A stretch of 64,000 nucleotides of DNA, from the NCBI RefSeq assembly GCF_030246945.1, contig NZ_CP126742.1:1364001-1428000 (forward strand), written 5' to 3'. Positions 1 through 8,536 of the stretch are shown one piece after another. The DNA is from Microbacterium sp. zg-Y1090 (GTDB lineage Bacteria; Actinomycetota; Actinomycetes; Actinomycetales; Microbacteriaceae). The translations under genes and the position numbers were made by a program. A model generated the notes under the pieces. The model was not told where the DNA came from. It ran no database searches and saw only the letters and a program-made list of their open reading frames with translations. Position 1 is the stretch's first letter, and each line of letters begins with the position of its first letter.

Positions 1-279
1 CAGGTCGGCGCGCTCGGTGTTGCTGATGCCCAGGCCGCCCTGGTTGGCGATGTGCAGCGCCTGACGTTTGGCCATGTCCCAGGGAATCCCGTCCGCGGGC
101 GCCTGCGCGAACATGCCGCGCAGGTTCTGCATGACCGTCGCCATCATGGCGGGGTCGATGCCCATTCCCGACAGTCTCGCGAGCTGATCGGGATCCAGCG
201 CCCCCGGCTGCCCGCCGAACAGCTGACGCATCAGTTCCTGGAACTCGTCCTCGGGGGAGCGGTCTTCGCCGTCGGCCAT
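1..279 (-). CDS. Zinc-dependent metalloprotease family (DUF2342-like), N-terminal fragment
   Basis: Only the first 93 codons are inside the window; the gene continues past position 1. The peptide starts MADGEDRSPEDEFQELMRQL, followed by a Met-rich helix (GMGIDPAMMATVMQNLRGMF) and then IPWDMAKRQALHIANQGG. This N-terminal pattern resembles the actinobacterial DUF2342 family, called zinc-dependent metalloprotease or F420-biosynthesis-associated protein. The HExxH site of that family would lie outside the window, so activity cannot be checked here. The ATG was chosen because the acidic N-terminus begins there and nothing in frame upstream looks coding. The gene is divergent from the PDZ/Lon-like protease across about 130 bp. 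Confidence 0.75.
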   Translation of the reverse strand, partial: MADGEDRSPEDEFQELMRQLFGGQPGALDPDQLARLSGMGIDPAMMATVMQNLRGMFAQAPADGIPWDMAKRQALHIANQGGLGISNTERADL

Positions 280-410
280 GTCGGGCGCCTTTCAGCAGGT
301 GGGGGATGTCCCGTTCTACGCTAGTGGCACGCTCCCCTCGCACCACCCGGCAGGTTTTCGCCGGTCGCGAACGACCGGTCGCGAACGACCCGGCACAGGA
401 AGGCCTGCCA

Positions 411-1538
411 GTGGCCCTTTTCGATGAGAACGTCACGATCGTCCCCGCCCCGCGGCGGCGGCCCTCCCGGGGGACCATCGCCGGCATCTGGGCCCTGGTG
501 GTCGCACTCGTGGTGCTGCTCGTGCTCACCTTCCTGCCGACGGCGTATGTGATCCAGCAGCCCGGCCCCGTGTACGACACCCTCGGCACCGCGCGCACCG
601 CCGACGGCACCGACGTGCCGCTGATCTCGGTGGAGGGCGCCGAGACCTACCCGACGGCCGGCACGCTGGATCTGCTGACGGTGCAGGTCGAGGGCAACCG
701 CGAGCGTCCGCCGTCGTGGTTCGAACTCGCACTGGCCTGGTTCGATCGCACGCGCGCCGTCGTCCCCATCGATGAGGTGTTCCCGCGGGGCCAGACCAGC
801 GAGGAGCGCAGCGAGGAGAGTTCGGCGATGATGGTCGACTCGCAGCAGGAGGCCACCGCCGCGGCGCTGGGCGAGCTGGGGTACGACGTCGGCGCCGAGC
901 TGACGGTGCATTCCCTCACCGATGACTCCGCGGCACGGGATCTGCTGGAGGAGGGCGACGTGATCGTGGCGGTCGACGGCCGCGACGTCGCCGATGCCGC
1001 GGCCGTCCGGGCCGTCGTCGCCGAGGCCGCCGGTGCGCCGGTCACCCTCACCGTGCGCCGCGACGGCGAGACCCGCGACGTGTCGGTCACGCCGACCGAG
1101 CAGGAGGTGGACGGCGAGACGCTGTGGCTGCTGGGCGTGACGCTCATGCAGTCGTACGACTTCCCGATCGACGTCACCATCCAGCTCGACAACGTCGGCG
1201 GGCCGAGCGCGGGCATGATGTTCGCCCTCGGCATCATCGACCTGCTCACGCCGGGCGAACTCAACGGCGGCGCCGACGTGGCGGGAACGGGCACCATCGT
1301 CGGCACGGGCGAGGTGGGACCCATCGGCGGCATCCGTCAGAAGCTCTGGGGCGCGCAGGATGCCGGAGCGGAGATCTTCCTCGCGCCGACGGCGAACTGC
1401 GGCGAGGTCGTCGGCCATGTCCCCGACGGGCTGCAGGTGTTCGCGGTCGAGACGCTCGACGACGCGCTCGAGGTGCTCGAGACGGTGCGGGACGAGGGCG
1501 ACCTGGCGGCCCTACCCACCTGTGAACCTGCCCGCTGA
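411..1538 (+). CDS. PDZ and Lon-like (S16) membrane serine protease, YlbL type
   Basis: 375 aa. A cytoplasmic stub is followed by one membrane segment (about residues 20-42), a PDZ domain (about 180-245, core EEGDVIVAVDGRDV) and a Lon-type S16 protease domain. The Ser/Lys dyad is visible as Ser266 in GGPSAGMMFALG and Lys311 in GGIRQKLWGA, a spacing normal for S16 proteases. The family is a membrane-anchored protease of Gram-positive bacteria; its substrates are mostly unknown. The GTG at 411 was chosen because AGGAAGG lies just upstream and residue 1 then directly precedes the basic stub. The frame stays open back to 306, but that part lacks family features. UPF0182 follows 57 bp downstream, probably from its own promoter. 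Confidence 0.88.
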   Translation: MALFDENVTIVPAPRRRPSRGTIAGIWALVVALVVLLVLTFLPTAYVIQQPGPVYDTLGTARTADGTDVPLISVEGAETYPTAGTLDLLTVQVEGNRERPPSWFELALAWFDRTRAVVPIDEVFPRGQTSEERSEESSAMMVDSQQEATAAALGELGYDVGAELTVHSLTDDSAARDLLEEGDVIVAVDGRDVADAAAVRAVVAEAAGAPVTLTVRRDGETRDVSVTPTEQEVDGETLWLLGVTLMQSYDFPIDVTIQLDNVGGPSAGMMFALGIIDLLTPGELNGGADVAGTGTIVGTGEVGPIGGIRQKLWGAQDAGAEIFLAPTANCGEVVGHVPDGLQVFAVETLDDALEVLETVRDEGDLAALPTCEPAR

Positions 1539-1583
1539 TCGTTTCTCGGCGTCTGCTCGGCATCCCGGCGGAACGGAGCCGCC

Positions 1584-1589
1584 TAGGAT
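1584..1589 (+). promoter_or_regulatory. -10 box TAGGAT of UPF0182 gene, leaderless type
   Basis: TAGGAT ends six bases before the GTG at 1596, so transcription would begin at or next to the start codon. No Shine-Dalgarno sequence fits between. The same geometry recurs across the window. Confidence 0.5.
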
Positions 1590-1595
1590 TGAGGG

Positions 1596-4538
1596 GTGAC
1601 CACGACCTCAGCGCCGAACCAGGCCACGCCCAGCACCTCCCGCAGAGCCATCACGATCACCCTCGCGATCATCGCGCTGCTGGTGATCGCGTTCTTCGCG
1701 TTCTCCAACCTGTACGCCGACTGGCTCTGGTACGAGCAGCTCGGCTTCGACAGCGTGCTGGTGACGCAGTGGACCGCGCGGGTGACCATGTTCGCCATCG
1801 GCTTCTTCGCCATGGCGGTGCCGGTGTGGATCGCCATCCAGCTCGCCTATCGCCTGCGACCGGTGTACGCGCGTCTCAGCTCGCAGCTGGACCGCTACCA
1901 GGAGGTCGTGGAGCCCCTGCGCCGCCTGGCGATGTGGGGCATCCCGGTCTTCTTCGGCTTCTTCGCCGGCTTCGCCGCGTCGTCGCAGTGGGAGACCACG
2001 TGGCTGTGGCTCAACGGCGTGGCCACCGATGTGGCCGACCCCGAGTTCGGCCTCGACACCGGCTTCTACCTGTTCGCGATGCCGTTCTACACCGCCGTGC
2101 TCGGCTTCGTCTCGGCCGTGCTGCTGATCTGCCTGCTGGTCACCGCCGTCGTGTCCTACCTCTACGGGTCGGTGCGCGTGGGTCAGCGCGAGCTGCGCAT
2201 CTCGAAGTCCGCCCGCATCCAGCTGGCTGTGCTCGCCGGTCTCTACCTGCTCGTGCAGGCCGCGAGCCTGTGGCTCGACCGCTACCGCAGCCTCGTGCAG
2301 GACAGCGACCGCATCACCGGCGCCAGCTACATCGACGTCAACGCGATCATCCCCGGACAGGCGATCCTCGCCGTCATCGCCGCCCTGGTCGCGGTGCTCT
2401 TCTTCGTCACCGCGATCATCGGCCGCTGGCGCTACCCCCTCATCGCGACCGCGCTGCTGATCGTGTCGTCGCTCGTGGTGGGTGTGGCCTACCCGTGGTT
2501 CGTCTTCAACGTGCAGGTGCGACCCAACCAGCAGACGCTGGAGATGCCGTTCTTCGAGCGCAACCTGGAGGCGACCAAGTCCGCCTACGGCATCGACACG
2601 CTCGAGCGCACCGACTTCGAGGCGGTCACCGACGTCGAGCCCGGCCAGCTGCGCGAGGACGCCGAGACCACGGCATCCATCCGCATCATGGACCCGGCGA
2701 TCATCAACCCCACGGTGCGTCAGATCGAGCAGTACCGGTCGTACTACCAGTTCACCGACCCGCTCGACGTCGACCGCTACGACATCGACGGCCAGTCGCA
2801 GGACACCGTCGTGTCGGTGCGCGAGCTCAACCTCGCCCAGCTCGGCAACGCGGCATCGTGGTACAACACGACCCTCGTGTACACCCACGGGTACGGTCTC
2901 GTGGCCGCCAAGGGCAACGAGCGCACCGCCGACGGCAACCCGGTGTTCATCGAGCGAGGCATCCCCGTCACCGGCGAGCTCTCCGCCATCGGCGACGGCT
3001 TCGAGCCGCGGGTGTACTTCGGCGAATACTCGCCGATGTACTCGATCGTCGGCGCCCCTGCCGACCGTTCCCCCATCGAGCTGGACTACCCCAGCGGCGA
3101 GGACGGCGCGAACGAGACGAAGACGACCTTCGAGGGCGACGGCGGCCCGAGCATCGGCAACATGTTCAACCGCCTCATCTACGCGCTGAAGTTCCAGGCG
3201 ACCGACATCCTCTTCTCCGACGCCATCAACGACGACTCGCAGATCCTCTACGACCGCGACCCGCTGAGCCGGGTGCAGAAGGCCGCGCCCTACCTGGAGC
3301 TCGACAACGACCCGTACCCGAGCGTCGTCGACGGGCGCATCGTGTGGATCGTCGACGGCTACACGCTGAGCGCGAACTACCCGTACTCCAGCACGGTGAG
3401 CCTGAGCGACGCGATCTCGGATTCGACCAACCCCACTCCGACGGTGGCGCTGGACAACATCAACTACATCCGCAACTCGGTCAAGGCCACGGTGGACGCC
3501 TACGACGGCTCGGTCACGCTGTACGCCTGGGACACCGAGGACCCGCTGCTGCAGGCGTGGCAGAACGTCTATCCGTCGACGCTCGAGCCCATCTCGGAGA
3601 TGTCGGGCGAGCTGATGAGCCACGTGCGCTACCCGACCGACCTGTTCAAGGTGCAGCGGGCCATGCTCGGCAACTACCACGTCGAGGACGCGCAGTCGCT
3701 GTACCAGCGCGACAACGCGTGGAAGACGCCGAACGACCCGCAGGAGGACACGCAGCTGCAGCCGCCGTACTACCTGACGATGCAGATGCCCGGCCAGGAG
3801 AACCCGGCGTACTCCATGTTCACCACCTTCATCCCGGGCGGTGAGGACACGCGCAACGTGCTCATGGGCTACCTCGCGGTCGATTCCGACGCCGGCGCCG
3901 AAGACGGCGTGAAAGCCGAGGACTACGGCAAGCTGCGCATGCTCATCGTCGATGCCGAGACGCCCGTGCCCGGTCCCGGACAGGTGCAGAACACCTTCAA
4001 CGCCGACCCCGGCGTGTCGTCGTTCGTGAACATCCTGCAGCAGGGTCAGTCGCAGGTGCTCAACGGCAACCTGCTGACGCTCCCGGTCGGCGGCGGCCTG
4101 CTCTACGTGCAGCCGGTGTTCGTGCAGTCCTCCGGGGCCACGAAGCTGCCGACCCTGCAGAAGGTGCTGGTCGGCTTCGGCGACGAGGTCGCCTTCGAGG
4201 ACACGCTGCAGGATGCGCTGGACGTGCTGTTCGGCGGCGACTCCGGGGCCGTGACCGGTGACGAGGGCGTGACGCCCACCGATCCGATCGATCCGGACGC
4301 GCCGGTGGATCCGAACGCGCCGGTCATCCCCGTCGACGAGTACGAGGGCGCCCTTGAGGCCGCCCGCCAGGCGATGGTCGACCGCCAGACGGCGCTGCAG
4401 GCCGGCGACCTGGCCGGGTTCGCCGAGGCGGACGAGCGGCTCACCGCCGCTGTCGAGACGCTGCTCGAGCTGAGCGAGCAGGGGACCAACGGCACCACCG
4501 GCGGGACGGGCGACGAGGGCTCGACCGACGGGGAGTGA
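1596..4538 (+). CDS. UPF0182 family large membrane protein
   Basis: 980 aa, the normal size for this actinobacterial family. The N-terminal third holds about seven hydrophobic segments, the first near residues 15-37 and the last near 280-305. A long soluble region follows, predicted outside the membrane, with many Tyr/Asp-rich stretches. The C-terminus (about 885-980) is low-complexity, rich in Asp, Pro, Gly and Thr, and ends in a Gly/Glu tail. The biochemical role of the family is not established. The start is the GTG at 1596, six bases after a TAGGAT box. A strong hairpin follows the gene at 4568-4598. Confidence 0.92.
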   Translation: MTTTSAPNQATPSTSRRAITITLAIIALLVIAFFAFSNLYADWLWYEQLGFDSVLVTQWTARVTMFAIGFFAMAVPVWIAIQLAYRLRPVYARLSSQLDRYQEVVEPLRRLAMWGIPVFFGFFAGFAASSQWETTWLWLNGVATDVADPEFGLDTGFYLFAMPFYTAVLGFVSAVLLICLLVTAVVSYLYGSVRVGQRELRISKSARIQLAVLAGLYLLVQAASLWLDRYRSLVQDSDRITGASYIDVNAIIPGQAILAVIAALVAVLFFVTAIIGRWRYPLIATALLIVSSLVVGVAYPWFVFNVQVRPNQQTLEMPFFERNLEATKSAYGIDTLERTDFEAVTDVEPGQLREDAETTASIRIMDPAIINPTVRQIEQYRSYYQFTDPLDVDRYDIDGQSQDTVVSVRELNLAQLGNAASWYNTTLVYTHGYGLVAAKGNERTADGNPVFIERGIPVTGELSAIGDGFEPRVYFGEYSPMYSIVGAPADRSPIELDYPSGEDGANETKTTFEGDGGPSIGNMFNRLIYALKFQATDILFSDAINDDSQILYDRDPLSRVQKAAPYLELDNDPYPSVVDGRIVWIVDGYTLSANYPYSSTVSLSDAISDSTNPTPTVALDNINYIRNSVKATVDAYDGSVTLYAWDTEDPLLQAWQNVYPSTLEPISEMSGELMSHVRYPTDLFKVQRAMLGNYHVEDAQSLYQRDNAWKTPNDPQEDTQLQPPYYLTMQMPGQENPAYSMFTTFIPGGEDTRNVLMGYLAVDSDAGAEDGVKAEDYGKLRMLIVDAETPVPGPGQVQNTFNADPGVSSFVNILQQGQSQVLNGNLLTLPVGGGLLYVQPVFVQSSGATKLPTLQKVLVGFGDEVAFEDTLQDALDVLFGGDSGAVTGDEGVTPTDPIDPDAPVDPNAPVIPVDEYEGALEAARQAMVDRQTALQAGDLAGFAEADERLTAAVETLLELSEQGTNGTTGGTGDEGSTDGE

Positions 4539-4567
4539 CCCCGCGCTCCGCTGAGGCGTGAACCGAA

Positions 4568-4598
4568 CGAAGGCCCCCGGGACACCCGGGGGCCTTCG
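4568..4598. terminator. Bidirectional hairpin between UPF0182 and crtEb
   Basis: A perfect 14-bp stem CGAAGGCCCCCGGG with a 3-base loop (ACA) and its exact complement lies between two convergent genes. The T-tract is short, as is common in GC-rich actinobacteria. It could terminate both genes. Confidence 0.75.
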
Positions 4599-4613
4599 TC
4601 GTGGGCGTACGGC

Positions 4614-5480
4614 TCAGGGGTGCAGGACCACCCACCAGATCAGCAGCATCGTGACGCCGAAGCCGGCGAACTGGTTGAGCCACAGGAAGCGGCGCCAGCC
4701 GCGCGTGGCCTCCGCTGCGGTGTCGTCGGTGATCGAGCGGTGGGGCCAGAGCGTGGCGAGATACGGCAGCACCAGCAGGGCGGCGAGCGGTCCCGGCCAT
4801 GCGGTGAACAGCATGACGATGCCGGCGGCCGCATAGCAGGCCAGCGCGAAGCGCACCGTCCACCGGGCGCCGCGGGCGGTCGCGATCGACGAGATGCCCG
4901 CTTCGCGGTCGGCGACGACGTCCTGCACGGCGCCGAAGGCGTGGGAGGCGATGCCCCAGAGCCCGAAGGCCACGATGACGAGCACCAGCTGCCACGTCCA
5001 CGCGGCATCCGCCAGCACGAGCGCGTAGACGGCCGGGGAGAAGAAGTGGATCGAGCTGGTGATCGAGTCGGCGAAGGGGCGTTCCTTCAGCCGCAGCGGC
5101 GGGGCGCTGTAGAAGACGACGAAGAACAGGCTCGCCGCCAGCACCGCCCAGGATGCGGGGGAGCCGACCACGACGAGGTACACCACGAACGGCAGGCATG
5201 ACAGCCCGGCCGCCCACAGCGTCGGGGCGTGCAGGCTGCGGTCGAGCACGGCGCCGTGCGCGCCTCCCTTGCGGGGGTTGCGCAGGTCGGACTCGTAGTC
5301 GAAGACGTCGTTGATGCCGTACATCGCCAGGTTGTACGGCACGAGGAAGAACAGGGTCCCCACGATGAGCACCGTGTCGATCTCGCGGGTGGTCAGCAGG
5401 TACGCCGCCGCGAACGGGAACGCGGTGTTGATCCAGCTCACCGGGCGCGACGAGACCAGCAGCTGCGTCGCGGCGTTCAT
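4614..5480 (-). CDS. crtEb: UbiA-type prenyltransferase, lycopene elongase (C50 carotenoid)
   Basis: 288 aa and hydrophobic throughout, with about eight membrane segments. The UbiA aspartate-rich motif is seen at residues 57-65 (NDVFDYESD), and a second one near 185-193 (DVVADREAG). These bind prenyl diphosphate and magnesium. By family and position, last gene of a crtE-B-I-Ye-Yf operon, it should add C5 units to lycopene, giving the C50 skeleton of decaprenoxanthin or a related pigment, as CrtEb does in Corynebacterium glutamicum. Its ATG overlaps the crtYf stop (ATGA), so translation is probably coupled. Which C50 pigment is finally made cannot be read from sequence. Confidence 0.9.
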   Translation of the reverse strand: MNAATQLLVSSRPVSWINTAFPFAAAYLLTTREIDTVLIVGTLFFLVPYNLAMYGINDVFDYESDLRNPRKGGAHGAVLDRSLHAPTLWAAGLSCLPFVVYLVVVGSPASWAVLAASLFFVVFYSAPPLRLKERPFADSITSSIHFFSPAVYALVLADAAWTWQLVLVIVAFGLWGIASHAFGAVQDVVADREAGISSIATARGARWTVRFALACYAAAGIVMLFTAWPGPLAALLVLPYLATLWPHRSITDDTAAEATRGWRRFLWLNQFAGFGVTMLLIWWVVLHP

Positions 5481-5782
5481 GCGCGGCTCCGCGGGGTGAG
5501 CAGCGTCCACACCGCGGGGACGAGGAACGCCGCGCAGAGCGGGTAGGAGAAGTCTTCGATGGGCGCGAGGCCGATGCGGATGCCGCTGATGTTGTGCTCC
5601 GGGTAGGTGAAGAGGTCCACGGCGATCATGATGTTGTCGAAGACGGCCGTGAGGATCAACAGCACCACCGCAGCGACGGCCGACGCCGCCATGCGACGCC
5701 CGAAGTCGGGCCGGGTGGCACTGGCGAGGGTGGTGATCAGGGTGACCAGTGCGAACGGGACGATGATGAGGGCGTAGGTCAC
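5477..5782 (-). CDS. crtYf: Heterodimeric C50 carotenoid epsilon-cyclase subunit, CrtYf type
   Basis: 101 aa with three predicted membrane helices (about 3-21, 33-52, 78-97) and the motif FDNIMI followed by YPEHNISGIRIGLAPIEDF. That P-E-H-N/PIEDF region marks the small lycopene cyclase-domain proteins that work as pairs. The partner is crtYe directly upstream. Together they should close the end rings on the C50 chain made by CrtEb. The start is the GTG at 5782, overlapping the crtYe stop as GTGA; this start gives the expected family length. It could be called LbtA/LbtB or CrtYf depending on ring type, which sequence alone does not decide. Confidence 0.85.
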   Translation of the reverse strand: MTYALIIVPFALVTLITTLASATRPDFGRRMAASAVAAVVLLILTAVFDNIMIAVDLFTYPEHNISGIRIGLAPIEDFSYPLCAAFLVPAVWTLLTPRSRA

Positions 5783-6114
5783 GCGGTCTCCTCCTGCGAC
5801 CGCCGCGGCCCTTGCAGGCGCTGTGCGCCGCGGAAGCAGACCAGCGCCAGGTACGACAGGAAGGCCAGGAACACCGGCTCCTCCAGCGGCAGGTGCGGCG
5901 CGAGATCGATTCCGAGCAGCAGCGGGCTGTCGCCCTTGACGAACACCCCCTGGACGATGGCGACGGCGTCCCACGCGAGGAAGAACGCCGCCCCGATCGC
6001 GACCGCTGCCGCGGTGCGCCCCGGCGCGTGCCACCAGGCGAGGCGGAAGCGCGCATCGAGCGCGGCGATCCCGGCGGCGGACAGCAGGATCGCCAGCAGG
6101 TACAGCCCCGGCAT
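5779..6114 (-). CDS. crtYe: Heterodimeric C50 carotenoid epsilon-cyclase subunit, CrtYe type
   Basis: 111 aa with three membrane helices (about 1-19, 34-56, 74-97). It carries AWDAVAIVQGVF and then LGIDLAPHLPLEEPVFL, the PLEE motif typical of the small lycopene cyclase subunits. It pairs with CrtYf, encoded next. The ATG at 6114 shares one base with the crtI stop (TGATG), and the gene end overlaps crtYf by four bases, so the stoichiometry of the two cyclase halves is probably set by coupled translation. Confidence 0.85.
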   Translation of the reverse strand: MPGLYLLAILLSAAGIAALDARFRLAWWHAPGRTAAAVAIGAAFFLAWDAVAIVQGVFVKGDSPLLLGIDLAPHLPLEEPVFLAFLSYLALVCFRGAQRLQGPRRSQEETA

Positions 6115-7673
6115 CACGCCCCCGTGGTCGCCGGGACGGGAAGGGGGCCGGCGGTGCGGTCGCCGCGCAGGCGCTTGAGGACGAGCTCGGCGGAGATGAG
6201 ACACATCGGCAGGCCGATTCCGGGCAGCGCGGACGTGCCCGCGTAGTAGAGGCCGTCCACCTTCTTCGAGGCGTTTCCCGGCCGGAACATGGCGCTCTGG
6301 AACAGCGTGTGCGCCAAACCCAGAGAGTTGCCGCGCCACGCGTTGAGGTCGGCAGCGAAGTCGCCCGGTGCGACGGTGCGGCGCACCCGGATGCGCTCGG
6401 CGAGGTCGGGGATGCCGGTCCATTGCGCGATCTGGGCGATAGCCGTATCGGCTGCGCGCTCGATGAGGGCGTCGCCGTCGCCGTCGATCCCGCCGCGGCC
6501 GAGGCTCGGGTCGGCCGGGATCGGCACCAGCACGAAGAGGTTCTCGCTGCCCTCGGGCGCGACCGACGGGTCGGTCGCGCTGGGGCGGCACACGTACAGC
6601 GACGCCGGCTCCGGGATGCGGGTGTCGCGGCCGAAGATGACCGAGAAGTTCTCCCGCCAGTCGCGGGCGAACAGCAGGGTGTGGTGCGCGAGCTGCGGCA
6701 GCTCGCCCTCGACGCCCAGCATCAGCAGCAGCGCGCCGGGGCTCGGGATGCGCGAGCGCCACCACTTCTCCGGGCGCTCCCGCTGGTGCTCCGGGAGCAG
6801 CGCGGTCTCGGTGTGGTGCAGGTCGGCGGTGGAGACCACCACGTCGGCGTCGATGCGGGTGCCGTCGGCGAGGTCCACGCCGGTCGCGTCGCGACCTGCG
6901 GTGCGGATGCCGGTGACCGGCGTGCCGGTGCGCACCTCCACGCCGCGGGCGCGGGCGAGCCGCTCGATCGCGGCGATCACGGTGGTGAAGCCGCCCTGCG
7001 GGTAGAGCACCCCCTCGTCGAGGTCGAGGTGGCTCATCAGGTGGTACAGGCTCGGCACGCCGTACGGCGAGCCGCCGAGGAAGACCGCGGGGTACCCGAG
7101 CACCTGGCGCAGCAGCGGGTCCTGGAATCGGCTTTCCACCAGCGTGGACAGTCGCCGTGCGAGCAGCGGGGCCAGCTGCGGCAGACGTTTGAGCAGCTCG
7201 GGGTCGCGCAGTCCCGCGGTGGTCTCGTAGGTGTCGTAGAGGAAGCGGGTGACGGCCAGGTCGTAGGCGTCGCCGGCGGAGTCGAGGTACTGCGTGAGAC
7301 GCGCACCGGCGCCCGGCTCGCGCTGCTCGAACAGCGCGACCGCTTCGGCCCGCCCCGAGACGATGTCGAGCGGGTCCGCGGCTGTGCCCGGCTCCGGCTG
7401 GCCGTATACGCGGTACGCGGGGGTCAACGGCACGAGGTCGAGCTCCGCCGCCGCGCTCGTGCCGAGCAGGGCGAAGAAGTGGTCGAAGACCTCGGGCATG
7501 AGGTACCAGCTCGGGCCGGTGTCGAACCGGAACCCGTCGCGCTCCCACGATCCGGCGCGGCCGCCCAGCTCGTCTCTGCCCTCGACGAGCGTGACGTCGT
7601 GCCCTTCTTCGGCCAGCAGCGCGGCCGTGGCCAGTCCCGCGATTCCGCCGCCGATCACGACCGTGCGCGTCAT
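6114..7673 (-). CDS. crtI: Phytoene desaturase
   Basis: 519 aa. The N-terminus is an FAD-binding Rossmann fold, VVIGGGIAGLATAALLAEEG, followed by ELGGRAGSWERDGFRFDTGP, both diagnostic of CrtI-type desaturases. The C-terminus has the family motif around PGIGLPMCLISAELVLKRL. It should convert phytoene to lycopene at the membrane surface using FAD. Full length for the family. It overlaps crtB by four bases (ATGA) and crtYe by one. No frameshift or lost motif was seen. Confidence 0.95.
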   Translation of the reverse strand: MTRTVVIGGGIAGLATAALLAEEGHDVTLVEGRDELGGRAGSWERDGFRFDTGPSWYLMPEVFDHFFALLGTSAAAELDLVPLTPAYRVYGQPEPGTAADPLDIVSGRAEAVALFEQREPGAGARLTQYLDSAGDAYDLAVTRFLYDTYETTAGLRDPELLKRLPQLAPLLARRLSTLVESRFQDPLLRQVLGYPAVFLGGSPYGVPSLYHLMSHLDLDEGVLYPQGGFTTVIAAIERLARARGVEVRTGTPVTGIRTAGRDATGVDLADGTRIDADVVVSTADLHHTETALLPEHQRERPEKWWRSRIPSPGALLLMLGVEGELPQLAHHTLLFARDWRENFSVIFGRDTRIPEPASLYVCRPSATDPSVAPEGSENLFVLVPIPADPSLGRGGIDGDGDALIERAADTAIAQIAQWTGIPDLAERIRVRRTVAPGDFAADLNAWRGNSLGLAHTLFQSAMFRPGNASKKVDGLYYAGTSALPGIGLPMCLISAELVLKRLRGDRTAGPLPVPATTGA

Positions 7674-8536
7674 GTGCGCGCTCCCTTCGGGCCGAAGCCC
7701 AGCATTGCCCTCGCTGCGAGCGTAGCCTTCACCGGGTCGGGCACCCGCACGCGGGTGTCGGTTCCCTCGCCGCCGGCGGCGCGCAGACGCGCCGCCAGGC
7801 TCGCGAAGAGATCGTGGGCCGCCGTCACGGCGCGGCGGCTGTCGGCGGGGAGCAGCGGCACGACCGCCGCCGCAGCGGCGAGGTCGGCGTCGATGCGGTC
7901 GAGCACCTCGGCGCGGGTCGCGCCGCCCGCGCGCACGCCGAGGTAGTCACGTCCCAGTGCCCCGGAATCGTGCGAGAGGTCGCGCAGGAAATTGACGTCT
8001 TGGAAGGCCGCTCCGAGTCGTCGCGCGCCGTCGACCAGCGCGGGGGAGGGCGTGGTGGGAGCCGGCGCGCCGGCGTTGACGAACACCTGCAGGCACATCA
8101 GTCCCACGACTTCGGCGGAGCCGTACACGTAGGCGTCGTGGCTGGAGGCATCGTGCGCGGCGACGTCGAGGTCGGTGCGCATCGATGCGAAGAACGGCCG
8201 CACCAGGTCGGCGCCGATGCCGGTCTCGCGCGCGGTGCGGCAGAACGCGTGCACGATGAGGTTCGCCGAGAACCCTCTGGTGAGGGCGGTCAGCGTCTCG
8301 GCCTCGAGTTCGTCGAGCACCCGGCGCAGCGTCTCGGGTGCGAGCCCCGCCTCGGCCCCCGGGCCGTCGACGATCTCGTCGGCCACCCGCACCAGCGCGT
8401 ACACATTGCGGACGTGCCCGCGCACCCGCGCGCCGAGCAGTCGCGTCGCGAGCGAGAACGACGTCGAGTAGGCCGAGATGATGGTGGCGGCGGCGTCGCG
8501 CGCCGCCCTGTCGTAGAGGTCCAGACCCGTACTCAC
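7670..8536 (-). CDS. crtB: Phytoene synthase
   Basis: 288 aa squalene/phytoene synthase family. Both Asp-rich motifs are present: RVADEIVDG (DxxxD form) in the N-terminal half, and AAFQDVNFLRDLSHD in the C-terminal half, a typical signature 2. It should join two GGPP from CrtE into phytoene. The GTG at 8536 was chosen because it forms a GTGA overlap with the crtE stop and gives the standard family length. The frame is open further upstream, but there it runs through crtE in another frame. Confidence 0.93.
   Translation of the reverse strand: MSTGLDLYDRAARDAAATIISAYSTSFSLATRLLGARVRGHVRNVYALVRVADEIVDGPGAEAGLAPETLRRVLDELEAETLTALTRGFSANLIVHAFCRTARETGIGADLVRPFFASMRTDLDVAAHDASSHDAYVYGSAEVVGLMCLQVFVNAGAPAPTTPSPALVDGARRLGAAFQDVNFLRDLSHDSGALGRDYLGVRAGGATRAEVLDRIDADLAAAAAVVPLLPADSRRAVTAAHDLFASLAARLRAAGGEGTDTRVRVPDPVKATLAARAMLGFGPKGART

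Noticed and set aside
1608..3680. A 690-codon open frame antisense to UPF0182, and similar long antisense frames at 321-1418, 6309-7946, 13845-15503 and 41133-43166.
   Set aside because: They lie opposite genes with clear domains and are rich in Arg, His, Val and Ala without motifs; in high-GC DNA, stop codons are rare in such frames.
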